A stretch of DNA of 64,000 nucleotides, taken from positions 85,581,058-85,645,057 of the forward strand of contig OX638372.1 in NCBI GenBank assembly GCA_951812925.1. Direction: 5' to 3'. A model generated the notes under the pieces. The model ran no database searches. It was not told the DNA's origin and saw only the letters and a list, made by a program, of their open reading frames with translations. The position numbers and the translations under genes were made by a program. This document shows positions 11,913-23,662 of the stretch, piece by piece (the stretch's first letter is position 1; each line of letters begins with the position of its first letter). The stretch is from Calliopum simillimum (lineage: Eukaryota > Arthropoda > Insecta > Diptera > Lauxaniidae).

Positions 11913-14165
11913 TTTATACCTCTCACCCAGGGTATATTCACTTTGTCCTTCCGTTTGTAACGCAGAGAGGGAGGCGTGGCAGGTATGGAAAAATATATAT
12001 ATTTTTGATCAGCGTCGCCTCCTGAGTCGATATAGCCATGTCCGTCTGTCTGGTTGGATGGGTGTGCGTGGAAATACATTTTTTGGGAAAACTAAGCAAC
12101 ATATTCAATGAAATTTGGCATTCTGCCTCCGTCTTTAAAGTTAGCTTGTTAGTTGAAAATGAGCGAAATCGGTCACCGGACACGCCTACCGCCCATACAA
12201 AAATTACATTCAAAATGCAATAATAACAGAAGTAAATACACATAAGTACTAGAGATAGTAAGTACAAGCTCTGAGCAAAAACTAGGCAAATTCGGACTAG
12301 AGGGCCTAGCACATCCCATATAAACAGAAGTTTCAAAATCTTATACTGAAAGCTTGTCTTGTGGTAACCCAACCAAATTGCACTCAAATACTCAGATCAA
12401 TAAATGCAAGCTCTGAGAAAAACTAAGCGAACTCGAACAAAACACGGGGGTTCAAAACATTTTTAACCCTCAAGTTGCATCACTCGGAAAGTTTTTATAT
12501 TTTCGTGTTCAGGGTACTTTCCTTATCACAATAAAAAAAAATTAAGAAAATCCGTCGGGCGCTTTTTTTTAAATCGAATTTTCCGTTTTTGGCAAAGTTG
12601 AGTTAAGTCAAAAATAACATGCGAAAACTAAAATCAATAAAGAGGAACACGAATAGTCATTTCTAACTAACTTTTGGATGCTGAACTCAAATCCAATAAC
12701 AAAATCGATCTATCGCTTCAGAATTTTGAGATATCCTAACCCAAAAATTAACAAAATATAAGATTTTTCGTGATTTTTTCCTACTTTTGAGGTTATGTAA
12801 CACGACAGTGTAATACTTTGTCATAAAACTTGTTATGTTAGTTAAAAGAACATATCTTTGTCTACAAAACTCTTTTTAAATTATATCAATATCTTTTTTT
12901 TTCTTGGAGTTATCCTAACCTAAAAATTTAAAAAGAAACAAAAACAAGATTTTCGACTACGTTGAAGGCTACATAGAGAACGCACGAAATTTTTCTGCTC
13001 TTCTATACTAACTGAATTACTTACTACAATCCCTCGTCTTCAAAATCAGCCATCGAGTGGTCACCTACAAATTTTCCCTACTTCGTCACAACAATTTTAA
13101 GCAAACTAACTTTTTAGCTTCAGTGTATTACTTGTTTTGGCATAACGTTTTTGTGTTTCTTGATGTCATTTTAAAGAGCTCATAACTTTGTATAGAAAAA
13201 TCGTAGATGACTATTTGATAGCTCATTTTGAAGACAATAAATGATTATAAGTGATGCAGTTTGTATAAAAGACCAAAAAATTTCGTGCGTTCTCTATGCA
13301 GCCTCCAACGTAGACAAAAAACTTGTTTTTATATCTTTTTAAATTTTTAGGTTAGGATAACTCAAAGAAAAATAAGGATATTGATATAATTTGAAAAGAG
13401 TTTTGTACGCAAAGATATGTGCTTTTGACTAACATAATAGGTTTTATGACAAAGTATTACACTGTCGTGTTACATAACCTCAAAAGTAGGAAAAAGTCAC
13501 GAAAAATCTTATATTTTGGTAATTTTTGGGTTAGGATATGTCAAAATTCTGTAGCGATAGATCGATTTTGTTAACGGATTTAAATTCAGCATCCAAAAGT
13601 TAGTTAGAAATGACTATTCGTGTTCCTTTTTATTGATTTTAGTTTTCGCATGTTATTTTTGACTTAACTCAACTTTGCCAAAAACGGAAAATTCGATTTA
13701 AAAAAAAAGCGCCCGACGGATTTTCTTAATTTTTTTTTTATGTGATAAGGAAAGTACCCTGAACACGAAAATATAAAAACTTTCCGAGTGATGCAACTTG
13801 AGGGTTAAAAAATGTTTTGAACCCCCGTGAAAAGGGCGTAGCACCTCTCATATAAGCAAAAGTTTCGAAATGATATACCGAATGTGTTTTTTGAGATAAT
13901 CCAACCAAATTTCATGCAAACACTAAGAACATTAATTGCAAACTCTGTGCAAAAAGTAGGCGAAATAGGACTAGAGGGCACCTCCCATATAAACGAAAGT
14001 TTCAAAATGCTTCAATGAAAGATTTTTTTAAGCAAACCTAACCGAATTGCACTCAAACACTCAGAACAGTAAATTCATGCTCTACGTAAAATCTAGGTTA
14101 ACTCGGAAACGAGGGCGTGGCACTTCCCATATAAGCAATTTGTTCTTATACTCTCCTAGGAGTTA
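11913..14165. repeat. Fly-type dispersed repeat G, copy 1 (split by a hairpin element)
   Basis: It starts with TATACCTCTCACCCAGGGTATA, CTTTGTCCTTCCGTTTGTAA and a GATCAGCGTCG..GAGTCGAT..CCATGTCCGTCTG core like the abundant dispersed repeats of higher flies. The interior is a diverged tandem repeat of about 140 bp (units near 12265, 12407, 13939 and 14076) carrying GAGGGCGTGGCAC and CCCATATAA. Further copies lie inverted at 45254-46030 and 50098-50795. A DINE-1-like/Helentron origin is possible but unproven. The hairpin at 12443-13829 sits inside one unit. Confidence 0.65.
12443..13829. mobile_element. Long-hairpin foldback, arms about 640 bp, 4-bp target duplication
   Basis: Inverted arms run from CACGGGGGTTCAAAACAT inward for about 640 bp. 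The outer ~550 bp match very closely; the inner ~90 bp match less well. A loop of about 100 bp is centred near 13130. Flanks are AAAA on both sides, and the empty site (GAAC AAAA GGGCG) fits the equivalent position in the host repeat (GGAC AAGA GGGCG), so a 4-bp duplication is likely. The CAC terminus plus 4-bp duplication recall Chapaev-type CMC elements, which is an inference. No ORF. Confidence 0.85.
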
Positions 14166-14326
14166 CGGAAGAATAAAACAATTTATTTCAATAAAAACTG
14201 GTATGTACAACTAAGTGTTTAAATTAAGTTTTTTTTTTTGTGACTAGCCTTGAATATAGGTGAGTCGCATAGCGAAAATTTTATATAAGTCTTGAAATTC
14301 AGTTTTGATAAAATTCAAGTGAGTAT

Positions 14327-14494
14327 AAGGTGTTTTCGAAAATGCAATACTGCGTAGTAGCAGTATTTATATTTGCATAGATGCAACTTCTGGAAACACT
14401 GACTCAATCAAATAATCATAAATGCACGCAATATTTACCAAAAAGCGCAGTAATTATTTTCCAACTTATTTTGTTGCATTTCCGAAAACACCTT
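14327..14494. repeat. Short MITE-like inverted repeat
   Basis: AAGGTGTTTTCGAAAATGCA at the left faces TGCATTTCCGAAAACACCTT at the right, giving about 22-bp inverted ends around 125 bp of unrelated sequence. Target duplication not identified. Confidence 0.6.
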
Positions 14495-14639
14495 TACGCT
14501 CAAAATTAGAGTTATGCTTTTTGCAAGATGTTGGAATAATTTTTATTTGCAAAGTAAAATCTTTGTAATGCCGTCACTTAATTATACTAATTGATTTTTG
14601 CATTTAATTACAGTTACAGCAACGTCCACACACACAAAT

Positions 14640-16745
14640 CATTTATCAATCCGCACAACCGAAAATTTTAGAATGCAAAGAGAAAAGTTCGCAAAAATTT
14701 AATTATTGTGAGTGGTGACGAACCCAATAATTCAACAGCTCAGCCTAGTGATCAAGCCCTCACTTCATGCAATATCCAATTAATTTCTTCCGCTAATGAT
14801 AGTCCATTAGCATCTCAGCCTGTGCAAGCCATAAACGCGACTGTTAGCGCTGATCCTCCTTTTCCTTTGAGGACTTTACCTAAACCAAGGACAATTTTCA
14901 TTTCGCGCTTGCATCCCACCACAACAGCTTTCTAGATTTTATAAGCCAAAATAATATAATTCCTTCCGATGCCTTTCTATCTTGTTAAAAAATTGGTAAT
15001 AAGCCAACGCATGGTTCATTTACTATTACAGTGGCTTTTATCAACTCGAGCCTATGGGTTGATAATATGTATACATCTGAGTTTAAGCCCAAGCACAATA
15101 ATAAGATTTCCAAAATTACTAAGCGTCCCATTCCAAAAAACTAAGTAGATTGCCCCTTTATTATCAAAATGTCAGGGGTCTACGGTCTAAGACGCATGAA
15201 GTTTATTTAGAAACTCAGAATTTCTCTGATTGTTTTTACTGAGACTTTTAAACCTCCTGATAGTAGTACTGAAGTCTATGACAATCTGTCACAGGCCGTA
15301 GATACTATCATCAGTGAACTCAACGATATCAACGACATTTTATTGTTAGATGATTTAAATTTACCTTGCCTTAAATGGACTTTATCTGAGGATGACACAT
15401 ATTCGTATGCGTCTAATCCCACAACTCGACAATAACATATTTTTGTTGATGAAATTTTAACCAATTTACAACAAGTCAGTTGCATACCAAATTGTCATGT
15501 GCGACAACTTGACTTAGTTTTGGCAACTGATAATAACACTATCGTAGTCGACATTGCTTTCCATGCCCTATCTGTGATTGATGCCTATCATCCTCTATTG
15601 AGTATTTTATTTCAAATCGACAATAATAACTAACTTGACACAAATTCACCGACTAAAATTTATGAACATAATTTTAAAAAAGCTGACTTTGTGAAGCTGA
15701 ATGCTATTTTGGAAAACAAGCTAAACAATATGCTACATGTTTTCAATGACAATTGTCTAGATACCTGTATTAACTTTTTCTACAGTGAAATATCTACAGA
15801 AATATCATTGTCTGTACCGCGTACTATAAAAAAACTCGATAATTCGTCGTACCACTGGTATTCGAAAGAGAAAAAAAATATACGAAATTGTCGAAATAGA
15901 GCTTGGAAGAAATACGTCAGCAGTCAAAATCAAAATGACCTTGAGACATACGACCTTTTGTTTCAGGAATTTAAATTGAAATCAGCTTCAGCCTATTATG
16001 ATTGCATGAATAAAATGAAGTTGAATATTTTACAAGACTGGGGGTTTTATTAATTCTAAAAGAAATCGGATGGGTTTCCGTCTGAATTCAACACATCGGA
16101 AGGGTATACAAATAACTCTATAATTATTGCCGAGTTGTTTGCCGATTTGTTCAAAAAATCATTTTCAACAGATCAATTTTGTCCTGATGCAAATTATTTC
16201 GAATTCATGGATAATGATCCATTAGTTTCAATGACTGAGTTTTCATTTTCACCTGAGCTTATATCGAAATATATTTTATCTGTTGAAGATAGTTCTTGCC
16301 CAGGAAAAAATGACAAAATAACTTTTAATGAACATATAAATCAAATATGTCAGAAAGCAGCTTCTCTGCTTGGCTTTATAAAAAGGTGGGCCAAAGAATT
16401 TAATAATTTATTAGTAACGGTACGCTAGTCAAGTTTGGTCACCTTTTTATAATCCAAAAAAATTTATTCGATTTGCTCTGAATGGCCTAAATTGGGTTGA
16501 TTCTTCAAATCTTCCTCCTTTGAAGCTACTTAAAATGCAGTCTCTACGGAAACGCAGAGATAATGAAGCTATTCTTTATCTGTACTAACTTATCACTGCT
16601 TTTAAACTATATTTTTTTTCAACGTGAATTGGAGAAGCGATCGTAATTCTCCGCAATTATTTTATCAGCCAGTTAGCAGAACTAAATATATGCTTTTAGC
16701 TCCATTTAATCGATTGACTCAACTCAAACTAAGATTGAAAAATAA
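14640..16745 (+). mobile_element. LINE C, degenerate, with ORF1 and ORF2 remnants
   Basis: Non-LTR retrotransposon with both ORFs decayed. ORF1: a 75-codon start (14708-14935, S/T/P-rich N-terminus, then TIFISRLHPTTTAF), continued in another frame by GSFTITV-like sequence, as in Jockey-type ORF1. ORF2 begins near 15160 with endonuclease-like YQNVRGLRSKT and ETFKPPDSS, a DLNLPCLKW block, then the linker before RT (15691-16053) with WYSKEKKNIRNCRNRAWKKY. Most of the RT core is deleted. FNEHINQICQKAASLLGF, FIRFALNGLNWVD and SLRKRRDNEAI (16320-16590) are the post-RT part. Many stops: inactive. Confidence 0.85.
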
Positions 16746-17034
16746 CTGTAGTTAACTGTTTTTGTCATCAATTGGAACGATTTTTTTGTCACATTTTGCA
16801 TAATGCATGTTTTTTGTTAGTGCATTTTCCAAGCCAAACAGCATGCAGGGTTAAATTTTTTCAAACATCCCATCTTTGATCTGTATGAATAGGTGTAAGA
16901 AAATACTCTTACATATTCATGTACATATAGGCTAGAGCGGTATGTTGTGAAAATGTGACAAAGCTACAGTATATCAAACAAAACATAGAAAATATTAACT
17001 TGCATGGTTTTTATCCCTTATTTCACAGACAGCC
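16746..17034. other. Anonymous AT-rich sequence
   Basis: No coding or repeat structure recognised. It ends in a TTATTTCACAG acceptor-like string at about 17030. Confidence 0.35.
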
Positions 17035-18130
17035 GCCTGTTGCTGAAAACGATGGACCAATCGATAATAGAACCGATGAAGAAAATAAGTTATTGCCGGA
17101 GAGCCAGCGCTTTAAAACAACTTTGCGTTTCTAAAAGCTGATAGTAATTGTGCACATCAATAAACTGTCGGTCAGTCAAGCGAACTGTAGAACAAACAGG
17201 TGGCTGATAAATGGTCTCAAACATGTCATAATTTCGATTTTGATCAAATTAATTTCTAAAGGCTGAAAATTGTTATACAGATTGTATAATGCATATAAAA
17301 AATAATTTTGTCTGTCAGTCAGTTTAACGTTAGAACAAAGCTGGTCAGCACCCCGTGAAAGGCAAAACGCTTTGTTTACTCAAGAGGGAGGCATCTTACG
17401 AAAAAAGTATACATGGCATAAAATGCTTAGAATCGTTCAATACGAGTGAATTTTTTTTTTTTTCTGAAAAAATTTTTAAAAATGACGTTAAAAATTTTTC
17501 AACAAAAAAAAAATACAAAAAAATTTACACGTATTCCTTGAACGATTCTAAGCATTTTATTCCATGTACACTTTTTTCATAAGATGCCTCCCTCTTGAGT
17601 AAAAAAAGCGTTTTGCCTTTCACGTGGCTGCTGACAAGCCTTGTTCTAACATTTAACTGACTGACCGACAAAATTGTTTTTTATATGCATTATACAATCT
17701 GTAAAACAATTTTCAGCCTTTAGAAATTAATTTGATCAAAAACTAAATTATGTCATTTTTGAGACCATATATCAGCCACATGTTCTACATTTCGCTTGAC
17801 TGACCGACATTTTATTAGTGTACGCAATTATTTCAACCAACTGCAACAAAACCAGCTTTTAGAAACGATGTTGTTTTTAAGCGCTGGCTCTTAGACTATT
17901 CGCATCAAAGCGAAAAAATAGTGACGAACTTTTACACCTTCAAATTGCTGAGGCAAATATGCCCCGCAAAAAATCCTGTCTGAGGGATATAGTGGACTTA
18001 GAAGACAAAGTAAAAAACTGCGACCAAAATAAGGGAAATTATGACGAAGTTAAAAAAATCTGGACGACCAGTTTATTAAAATGATGGACAACATTCCAAG
18101 TGCAAGTTTTCAAAATATGGAAATTTTGAT
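17035..18130 (+). pseudogene. Possible coding remnant split by a foldback
   Basis: Unrecognised. Before the foldback, 17035-17099 reads PPVAENDGPIDNRTDEENKL. After it, from about 17950, one frame reads MPRKKSCLRDIVDLEDKVKN and continues for about 20 residues, and a neighbouring frame gives KMMDNIPSASFQNMEIL. Base composition here is less AT-rich than the surroundings and the charged residues look coding-like. There is no recognised domain, and the frame is broken, so this is a guess at a dead gene or transposase piece. Confidence 0.25.
17100..17891. mobile_element. Foldback element with AGAGCCAGCGC ends
   Basis: AGAGCCAGCGCTTTAAAACA at the left is matched by the inverted sequence ending GCGCTGGCTCT. 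The arms extend nearly to the centre (about 17460), with matched blocks such as CTCAAGAGGGAGGCATCTTA and its reverse complement, and GTCAGTCA motifs. No TSD is evident. No gene; the 75-codon ORF across the centre is a by-product of the palindrome. Confidence 0.8.
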
Positions 18131-18554
18131 TATGTACATTTTTTGAAAATTTTAAGACACAGATACATACCGTAGCACAGAAACCAAAAATAATTTTAAT
18201 ACTCAATACAAATAAAAGGTTAAATAGGAGTTCAATTCATTTATTGAGATTTAAATAAATACAAAGCATTATGAAAATTTTAAAAACTTTCTGACAGATA
18301 TTCTGAGTCAAAAATTAAAACTAAAATTAGATAAACTTATAGTGCATTATAAAATATTGTGGGGCACTATTGTGGCTTATAAAATTTGCTATAAAAATTA
18401 CCCCCTAAGTTTTTTCGTACGACTTATAAATCAGGAGATATCCTAATTTAAAATTCGAAAAAAAATTATTAAATTGTGCATGCCGCTTATGAGTAGTCAC
18501 AGTTATGTGTTGAGCTTAAAACTACGATAACTCATGAACAGTGAGTAATACGTT
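18131..18554. other. Anonymous AT-rich sequence
   Basis: No coding signal. An AGGAGATATCC string resembles a motif in neighbouring foldbacks. Confidence 0.35.
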
Positions 18555-19060
18555 TAAAGTAAAATAATCTATTTCTAGGAAATTACTTGATATTGTTTTT
18601 TTTTTCTTATGACCTATTGTTTAGGAGATATTTTTTTAACAAACCTGACATTTCGAAAAAAAAAAACGTTTTTTCAAAAAATCTCCAAAACGGTTCGTTC
18701 TAGAAAACCGTTACCGTTCATGAGATATCGCGTCTTGAAAATCATTCAAAATTGAGCATTGTACCATGCGCACTACTATGATCAATTTTGAATGATTTTC
18801 AATTCGCAATATCTCATGAAGGGTAAGTCTATCGAAAAAACAGTTCGAAGAGACTCTTACAGGGAATTGAACGTTCAACAAAATGCAAGAACATTTTTTT
18901 TCTAGGACAAACCGTTTTGGAGCTATTTTGAAAAAAAAATCTTAATTTTAGGTTTGTTGGAAAAATATCTCCTAAACTATAAGTCACACGAAAAAATAAT
19001 GTGTACCTTGTAGTGCAAGTAATTTCCAATAAACAGAAATTTATTTAAAAGAAAAAAAAA
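18555..19060. mobile_element. Foldback element, about 210-280-bp arms
   Basis: The left arm with GGAAATTACTTG, TTTAGGAGATATTTTT and AACAAACCT, and GAAAATCATTCAAAATTGA near the centre, is repeated inverted on the right. The loop at about 18765-18780 is small. The motif TTTAGGAGATATTTTT is shared with the arms of the DD41D element at 20112-22812, so the two may be related. Confidence 0.75.
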
Positions 19061-19449
19061 AATTCTTCTTACGAGCGACATAGAAAATAACTTTAAATAA
19101 TAGTATACATATTTGCCTTTTAGCATAAACCTGTCTAGAACCGAAAGAAGAATATGAAATACAGCCTTACAATAATATTTTATGTTAATAAAATTGTTCT
19201 TAAAATTTATGAACGTTTTCCTTAATTTTATGAACCATAAGTTAAATTTTTGATCTGTAGTTTTATGAAATATTCTTACGCGTACGAAAAAATTCTTAAA
19301 ATTTAAGAACGGAAGTTCATAAAAAAATTCTTCATAGAAAAATATCTATGAATTCATGTTCTTACGATTAATGAATCGTTTTTGAAATCAAAAAAATTTT
19401 AATGTAGGAGAACCATTCTGAGCTACACTCCGATAAAATAGGAAAGAAT
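19061..19449. other. Anonymous sequence with small palindromes
   Basis: Repeated TTCTTAAAATTTA(T/A)GAACG strings occur at 19197 and 19292. Nothing else seen. Confidence 0.35.
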
Positions 19450-20111
19450 TCTTCTGGTAGTGTCTCTAGCTTGCATTGCCCCTGTTCTTTCAGTTCCTAT
19501 TACTACCTTTAGTTCTGTTTATGGTCTTAATCCTGATAATGGTGTCATTTGTCCTCCAGTGTCTAATAGACCAGTGAATCAGGAGATAGTGCCGGTGAAC
19601 CGAGAGATGGTGCCCTTAGAATTGGAGCTAGTTGTTCCAGAGGTCCTGATTTGGCAAGCATTATGTATGGTGGAGCTAAGAGTCCAATTATAAGTAGGGA
19701 ACCATGATAAAGGCAGTACCAGGTGGGTTCAATAACTTGACCGACATTCCCGTGGACGATGACGTTCAAGTTTTATTGAGCCTTGGACCGAAATTTGCGC
19801 CGCCCCCAGTACCCCGGTTCACAGATGTATTAGAAGTGTTTGATCATGTTGCCCAACAGTACAATACAACAAGACTCATGGAGGGATGGGCGACTTTTCT
19901 TTAGTGTTTAACGAAATGTATTATGATAATTTGTTAAAAGTTAAAAGGGACGATCAATACAACAATGGTATAGCTCGCATGTTTATGGTTATGTTAGAAA
20001 GAACTAAGGGTACTGAAGTATGTCTTGAGCAATCCGATAAGAGCAATTGTATCACCGTAATGATGAAGACTGATTATAGGGATAAAATGTACGAGTGGAT
20101 AACTGGTTCAC
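19450..20111 (+). mobile_element. Penelope-like element, segment 1
   Basis: Broken frames encode the N-terminal part of a Penelope-type reverse transcriptase. The family hallmark LLSLGPKFAPPP is at 19704-19904, followed after a frameshift by SDKSNCITVMMKTDYRDKMY (19886-20110), matching the DKGNxTVxMDKxxYxxKM pattern before RT motif 1. It is interrupted by the DD41D element and resumes at about 30060. Stops and frameshifts show that it is inactive. Confidence 0.85.
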
Positions 20112-22812
20112 GCCTGTCTTTTGGTTGATTTGAATAAAATTTTCGAGTGCTCCATTTTTTTTTTACGGAATTCTGTTAAACATCGTATTTCGACATGTTT
20201 TCAATAAAAAATTTCAAAATCCTTAGAGCTCTTCGGAAATGATCGGATAACGAACGATTTCCATGTTGCTTTAGCCGAAAAAAAATAAGGATAATTCTAA
20301 AAACTAGTTCCAAATGAATTTTTTTTCCCGGAATTGTGTTCACTAATGCATAAAAAAAAACGAGTGAAAAGTACATTGCAAAATCGTGAGGCTAAAAAAA
20401 GTTATTCAAGGTCAAAAGTTGCGAAAATACATTTTTTTCAATTATTTCGCTTACGGCTACATTTACGAAAAATAGGGGTCGACAGTTATTTACTGAGTCA
20501 ACAGTTGTTTAGCTTCAATGATTTACTACGAAATAGCCTCATCAATTTTTTTCTATTATTCATGGCTTAGGAGGTATGTCAATTGAAAAAGTTTTAAAAC
20601 TTTTCGATATTTATGTATTGTAATTTTTAAATTGAGATAACTCTCGAACGAGTAGTCGCACAAAAAAAGTAAATACACAGTTGTTTGTAGAAAATTATAT
20701 TTCCTACAAACCGCTCTCAGCTATATTTTTCGTAGAACCTATGGCTTAGGAGATATTTTTCACAAACCGTTCAAATTTTGAAAATCTGGCAACTCTAATG
20801 TCATTTATGTTCAGTTTGGTTTGCCATTTCATCATGAACAGGTTGACAAAAGAACAACGCTTGCAAATCCTGCAAATTTATTTCGAAAATAATGGTTCAG
20901 TTCGCGAAGTTTGCCGCAAGCTCCGTCCATTTTATGGTCGACATAATCGTCCATCAGAGCAATTAATTCGGTTAACCATGGATCGTTTTCGCACTACGTT
21001 TACTCTATGTGATATTACGCATCCGCAGAGACGTCGAACAGTGCGCACCGAAGAAACAATTGCCGCTGTAGAGCAAAATGTTGAAGAGGACCCGAATGAA
21101 TCGATTCGCCACCGTGCACAGCAATTGGAGCTTTGTCCATCAACTTTATGGAAGATTTTGCGCAAAGATCTTGGCTTGCGACCTTACAAGATCCAGCTTG
21201 TGCAAGAATTAAAGCCGCGAGACCATGCAATGCGTCGTGATTTTGGTGTATGGGCCGAAAATGAGATTAATCTCGATGCTGATTTTCATCGCAAAATTTT
21301 GTTCAGTGATGAGGCTCATTTTTGGTTGAATGGCTACGTCAACAAGCAAAATTGCCGCATTTGGAGTGAAGAGAATCCACATGAGACCCTTGAGACTCCA
21401 TTACATCCACAAAAACTGACTGTTTGGTGTGCTCTATGGGCTGGTGGAGTCATTGGGCCATACTTCTTCCGAAATAATGCTGGAGAGTCAGTTACCGTTA
21501 ATGGAGACCGGTATAGAGCCATGATAACCGACTATTTTGTTCCCGAATTGGATGGCATGAATGTGGATGAGTTGTGGTTCCAACAAGACGGCGCTACATG
21601 CCACACAGCGCACGTCACAATCGATTTATTGAAGGAAACATTCGATGAGCGCATAATTTCGTGGAATGGACCTGTCAATTGGCCACCAAGATCGTGTGAT
21701 TTGACACCATTAGATTATTTTCTTTGGGGATATGTGAAGTCGCTCGTCTACGCCAACAAACCAGAAACGTTAGGGGACTTGGAAGCCAACATTCGGGGCG
21801 TTATTGCCGACATACGGCCCCATATGCTCGAAAAAGTGGTTGAAAATTGGACCTGTAGAATTGGCTTTATTCGAGCCAGCCGCGGCGGCCACATGCCCGA
21901 AATCATATTTAAACATTAATGGCATAAAATTATCCTTCCAATAAAGCCAAATTGATGGACATTAAAACGATTTTCTTGTGTTTTATTTCAATTCGAAGTT
22001 CTATACCTCTAAAAAAAACACCCTTTATGTATCAAATAATATTTGTAGATCATGTAAATTCTAATAAAATAGAGCCCGTTCCTTTTTATCTAGCGAAAAC
22101 AGCTCCAGAGATTTCCTTAAAAAACTAGTTTTTCAAAATTTGAACGGTTTGTGAAAAATTTCTCCTAAACCATAGGTTCTACGAAAAATATAGCTGAGAG
22201 CGGCTTGTAGGAAATGTAATTTTTTACAAACAAGTATGTATTTACTTTTGTGTGCGATTAGTCGTTCTAAAATTATCTCAATTCAAAAAGTACAACATAA
22301 AAATATCGCGACGCTTTAAAACTTAAAACTTTTCAAATTGACATACCTCCTAAGCCATGAGTAATAGAAAAAAATTGATGAGGCTTTTTCGTAGTAAATC
22401 ATTGAAGCTAAACAACTGTTGACACAGTAAATTACTGTCGACCACTATTTTTTTGCAATTGCAGCCGTAAACGAAATAATTTGAAAAAATGTATTTTCGC
22501 AATTTTTGACCTTGAATAACTTTTTTTGGGCGTACGATTTTGCAATGTACTTTTCACGGTATTTTTTATGCATTAGTGAATACAATTCCGGAAAAAAAAA
22601 ATTCATTTGGAACTATTTTTCAGAATTATTCGTATTTGCTTCGGCTAAAGCATCATGGAAATCGTTCGTTAGCTGATCATTTCCGAAGTGCTCTAAGGAT
22701 TTTTAAATTTTTTATTGAAAACATATCGAAATACGATGTTTAACAGAATTCCGTAAAAAAAATGGGGTACTCGAAAATTTTATTCAAATCAACCAAAAGA
22801 CCGGCGCGCCGC
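20112..22812 (+). mobile_element. DD41D mariner-type element with arms of about 675 bp
   Basis: Very long terminal inverted repeats flank an intact transposase gene. The left arm (20112-20783) begins GTCTTTTGGTTGATTTGAAT and the right arm (22132-22812) ends with its complement. Inner arm ends meet at CACAAACCGTTCAAATTTTG. Arms differ by scattered substitutions, so it is not brand new. No clear TA duplication: the left neighbour is Penelope coding sequence and the right neighbour is a GC-rich stretch leading into the gypsy element. Exact ends are uncertain by about 10 bp. Confidence 0.85.
20834..21919 (+). CDS. Transposase, mariner/Tc1 superfamily, DD41D family
   Basis: Full-length, uninterrupted 361-residue transposase that would cut and paste the surrounding element in the nucleus. 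The start at 20834 (MNRLTKEQR) fits the family; an upstream in-frame ATG at 20798 would add 12 hydrophobic residues not expected there. The N-terminal ~120 residues form paired helix-turn-helix DNA-binding domains. The catalytic triad is D159 (FSDEAHFWLNG), D252 (WFQQDGATCHTA) and D294 (DLTPLDYFLWG), with 41 residues between the last two, which defines DD41D (rosa/VISITOR-like) rather than mariner DD34D. The C-terminus ends EIIFKH. AATAAA follows at about 21940. All catalytic residues are present, so the protein may be functional. Confidence 0.93.
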   Translation: MNRLTKEQRLQILQIYFENNGSVREVCRKLRPFYGRHNRPSEQLIRLTMDRFRTTFTLCDITHPQRRRTVRTEETIAAVEQNVEEDPNESIRHRAQQLELCPSTLWKILRKDLGLRPYKIQLVQELKPRDHAMRRDFGVWAENEINLDADFHRKILFSDEAHFWLNGYVNKQNCRIWSEENPHETLETPLHPQKLTVWCALWAGGVIGPYFFRNNAGESVTVNGDRYRAMITDYFVPELDGMNVDELWFQQDGATCHTAHVTIDLLKETFDERIISWNGPVNWPPRSCDLTPLDYFLWGYVKSLVYANKPETLGDLEANIRGVIADIRPHMLEKVVENWTCRIGFIRASRGGHMPEIIFKH

Positions 22813-22905
22813 GGCGTGTGGTTGTTTTGGTGGTACTTATGTTCAAAAACGTGTTTTTGTTTTCACTGTTTCGCGCAAAAATTTGTTGCAATATAAAAAT
22901 TATTT

Positions 22906-22923
22906 TGGCGCCCAACGTGGGGC
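22906..22923 (+). promoter_or_regulatory. Primer-binding site, tRNA-Lys type
   Basis: TGGCGCCCAACGTGGGGC is the classic complement to the 3' end of tRNA-Lys, as used by gypsy and many retroelements. It would prime minus-strand DNA synthesis and should lie immediately after the 5' LTR. Confidence 0.88.
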
Positions 22924-23662
22924 CTACACGTCTTTAATTAACATCTTTTTGTGAAAATTTCATAAATATTTACTGTGTGGCCTCCCCAGAAATTTCGGCT
23001 GTTGAAAAGTTTAGAGGAAATCATTTTTTTTTGTAAGTGCTCTATTTATTGGAAAAATTAAAAGCTCAGATATCACTAGCATGAAGCTTTTAACCATAAA
23101 TATGTAGCATGAATGCTTCACAAACTTTTTCTGTTTTTCGTTTGTTTTCATTTCTTTCTCTTTTGAAAGGTCTTACTAAGCTTGGAATTTAATTTAGCGT
23201 CATGTTTCTAAGACAGAGCTGTTAACCAGTTGAGTTAAGATCCTTCAAAAGTCCTTTCTCTTTATTTTTTCTGATTCAAAATTCATTTTCATTTCGTAAG
23301 AAGATTTTGATAAAACACTGGAACAGATAACAACTTCAAGTACCAAAGTTACATAGTTAATCGCCAGTATAAATAAATATCACTCATACGTTATGTTAAA
23401 CCATATCTTTTTCTTTAATTTTTTTTTATTTTTTTTTTGTTTTGTTTCAGCTGTTTTGGAATTAATTCTGAAATTCCACAACAACTTCGACCATTAGTTA
23501 GAAATCATTCACATTTACTTACATTAAATTGTATTTCTGCATAAAAAAAAAAAAAAAAAAAATTACTTATTATAAATACCTCTATTATCTTGAATTTGCA
23601 TTCGTTATAACTCAATACTTTACAGAATTTTATTTATCTTGCAATATCTTTAATATTATAAA

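Noticed and set aside
17355..17582. 75-codon ORF across the centre of a palindrome
   Set aside because: It spans the two arms of the foldback, has F/K-rich low complexity, and no similarity is recognisable.
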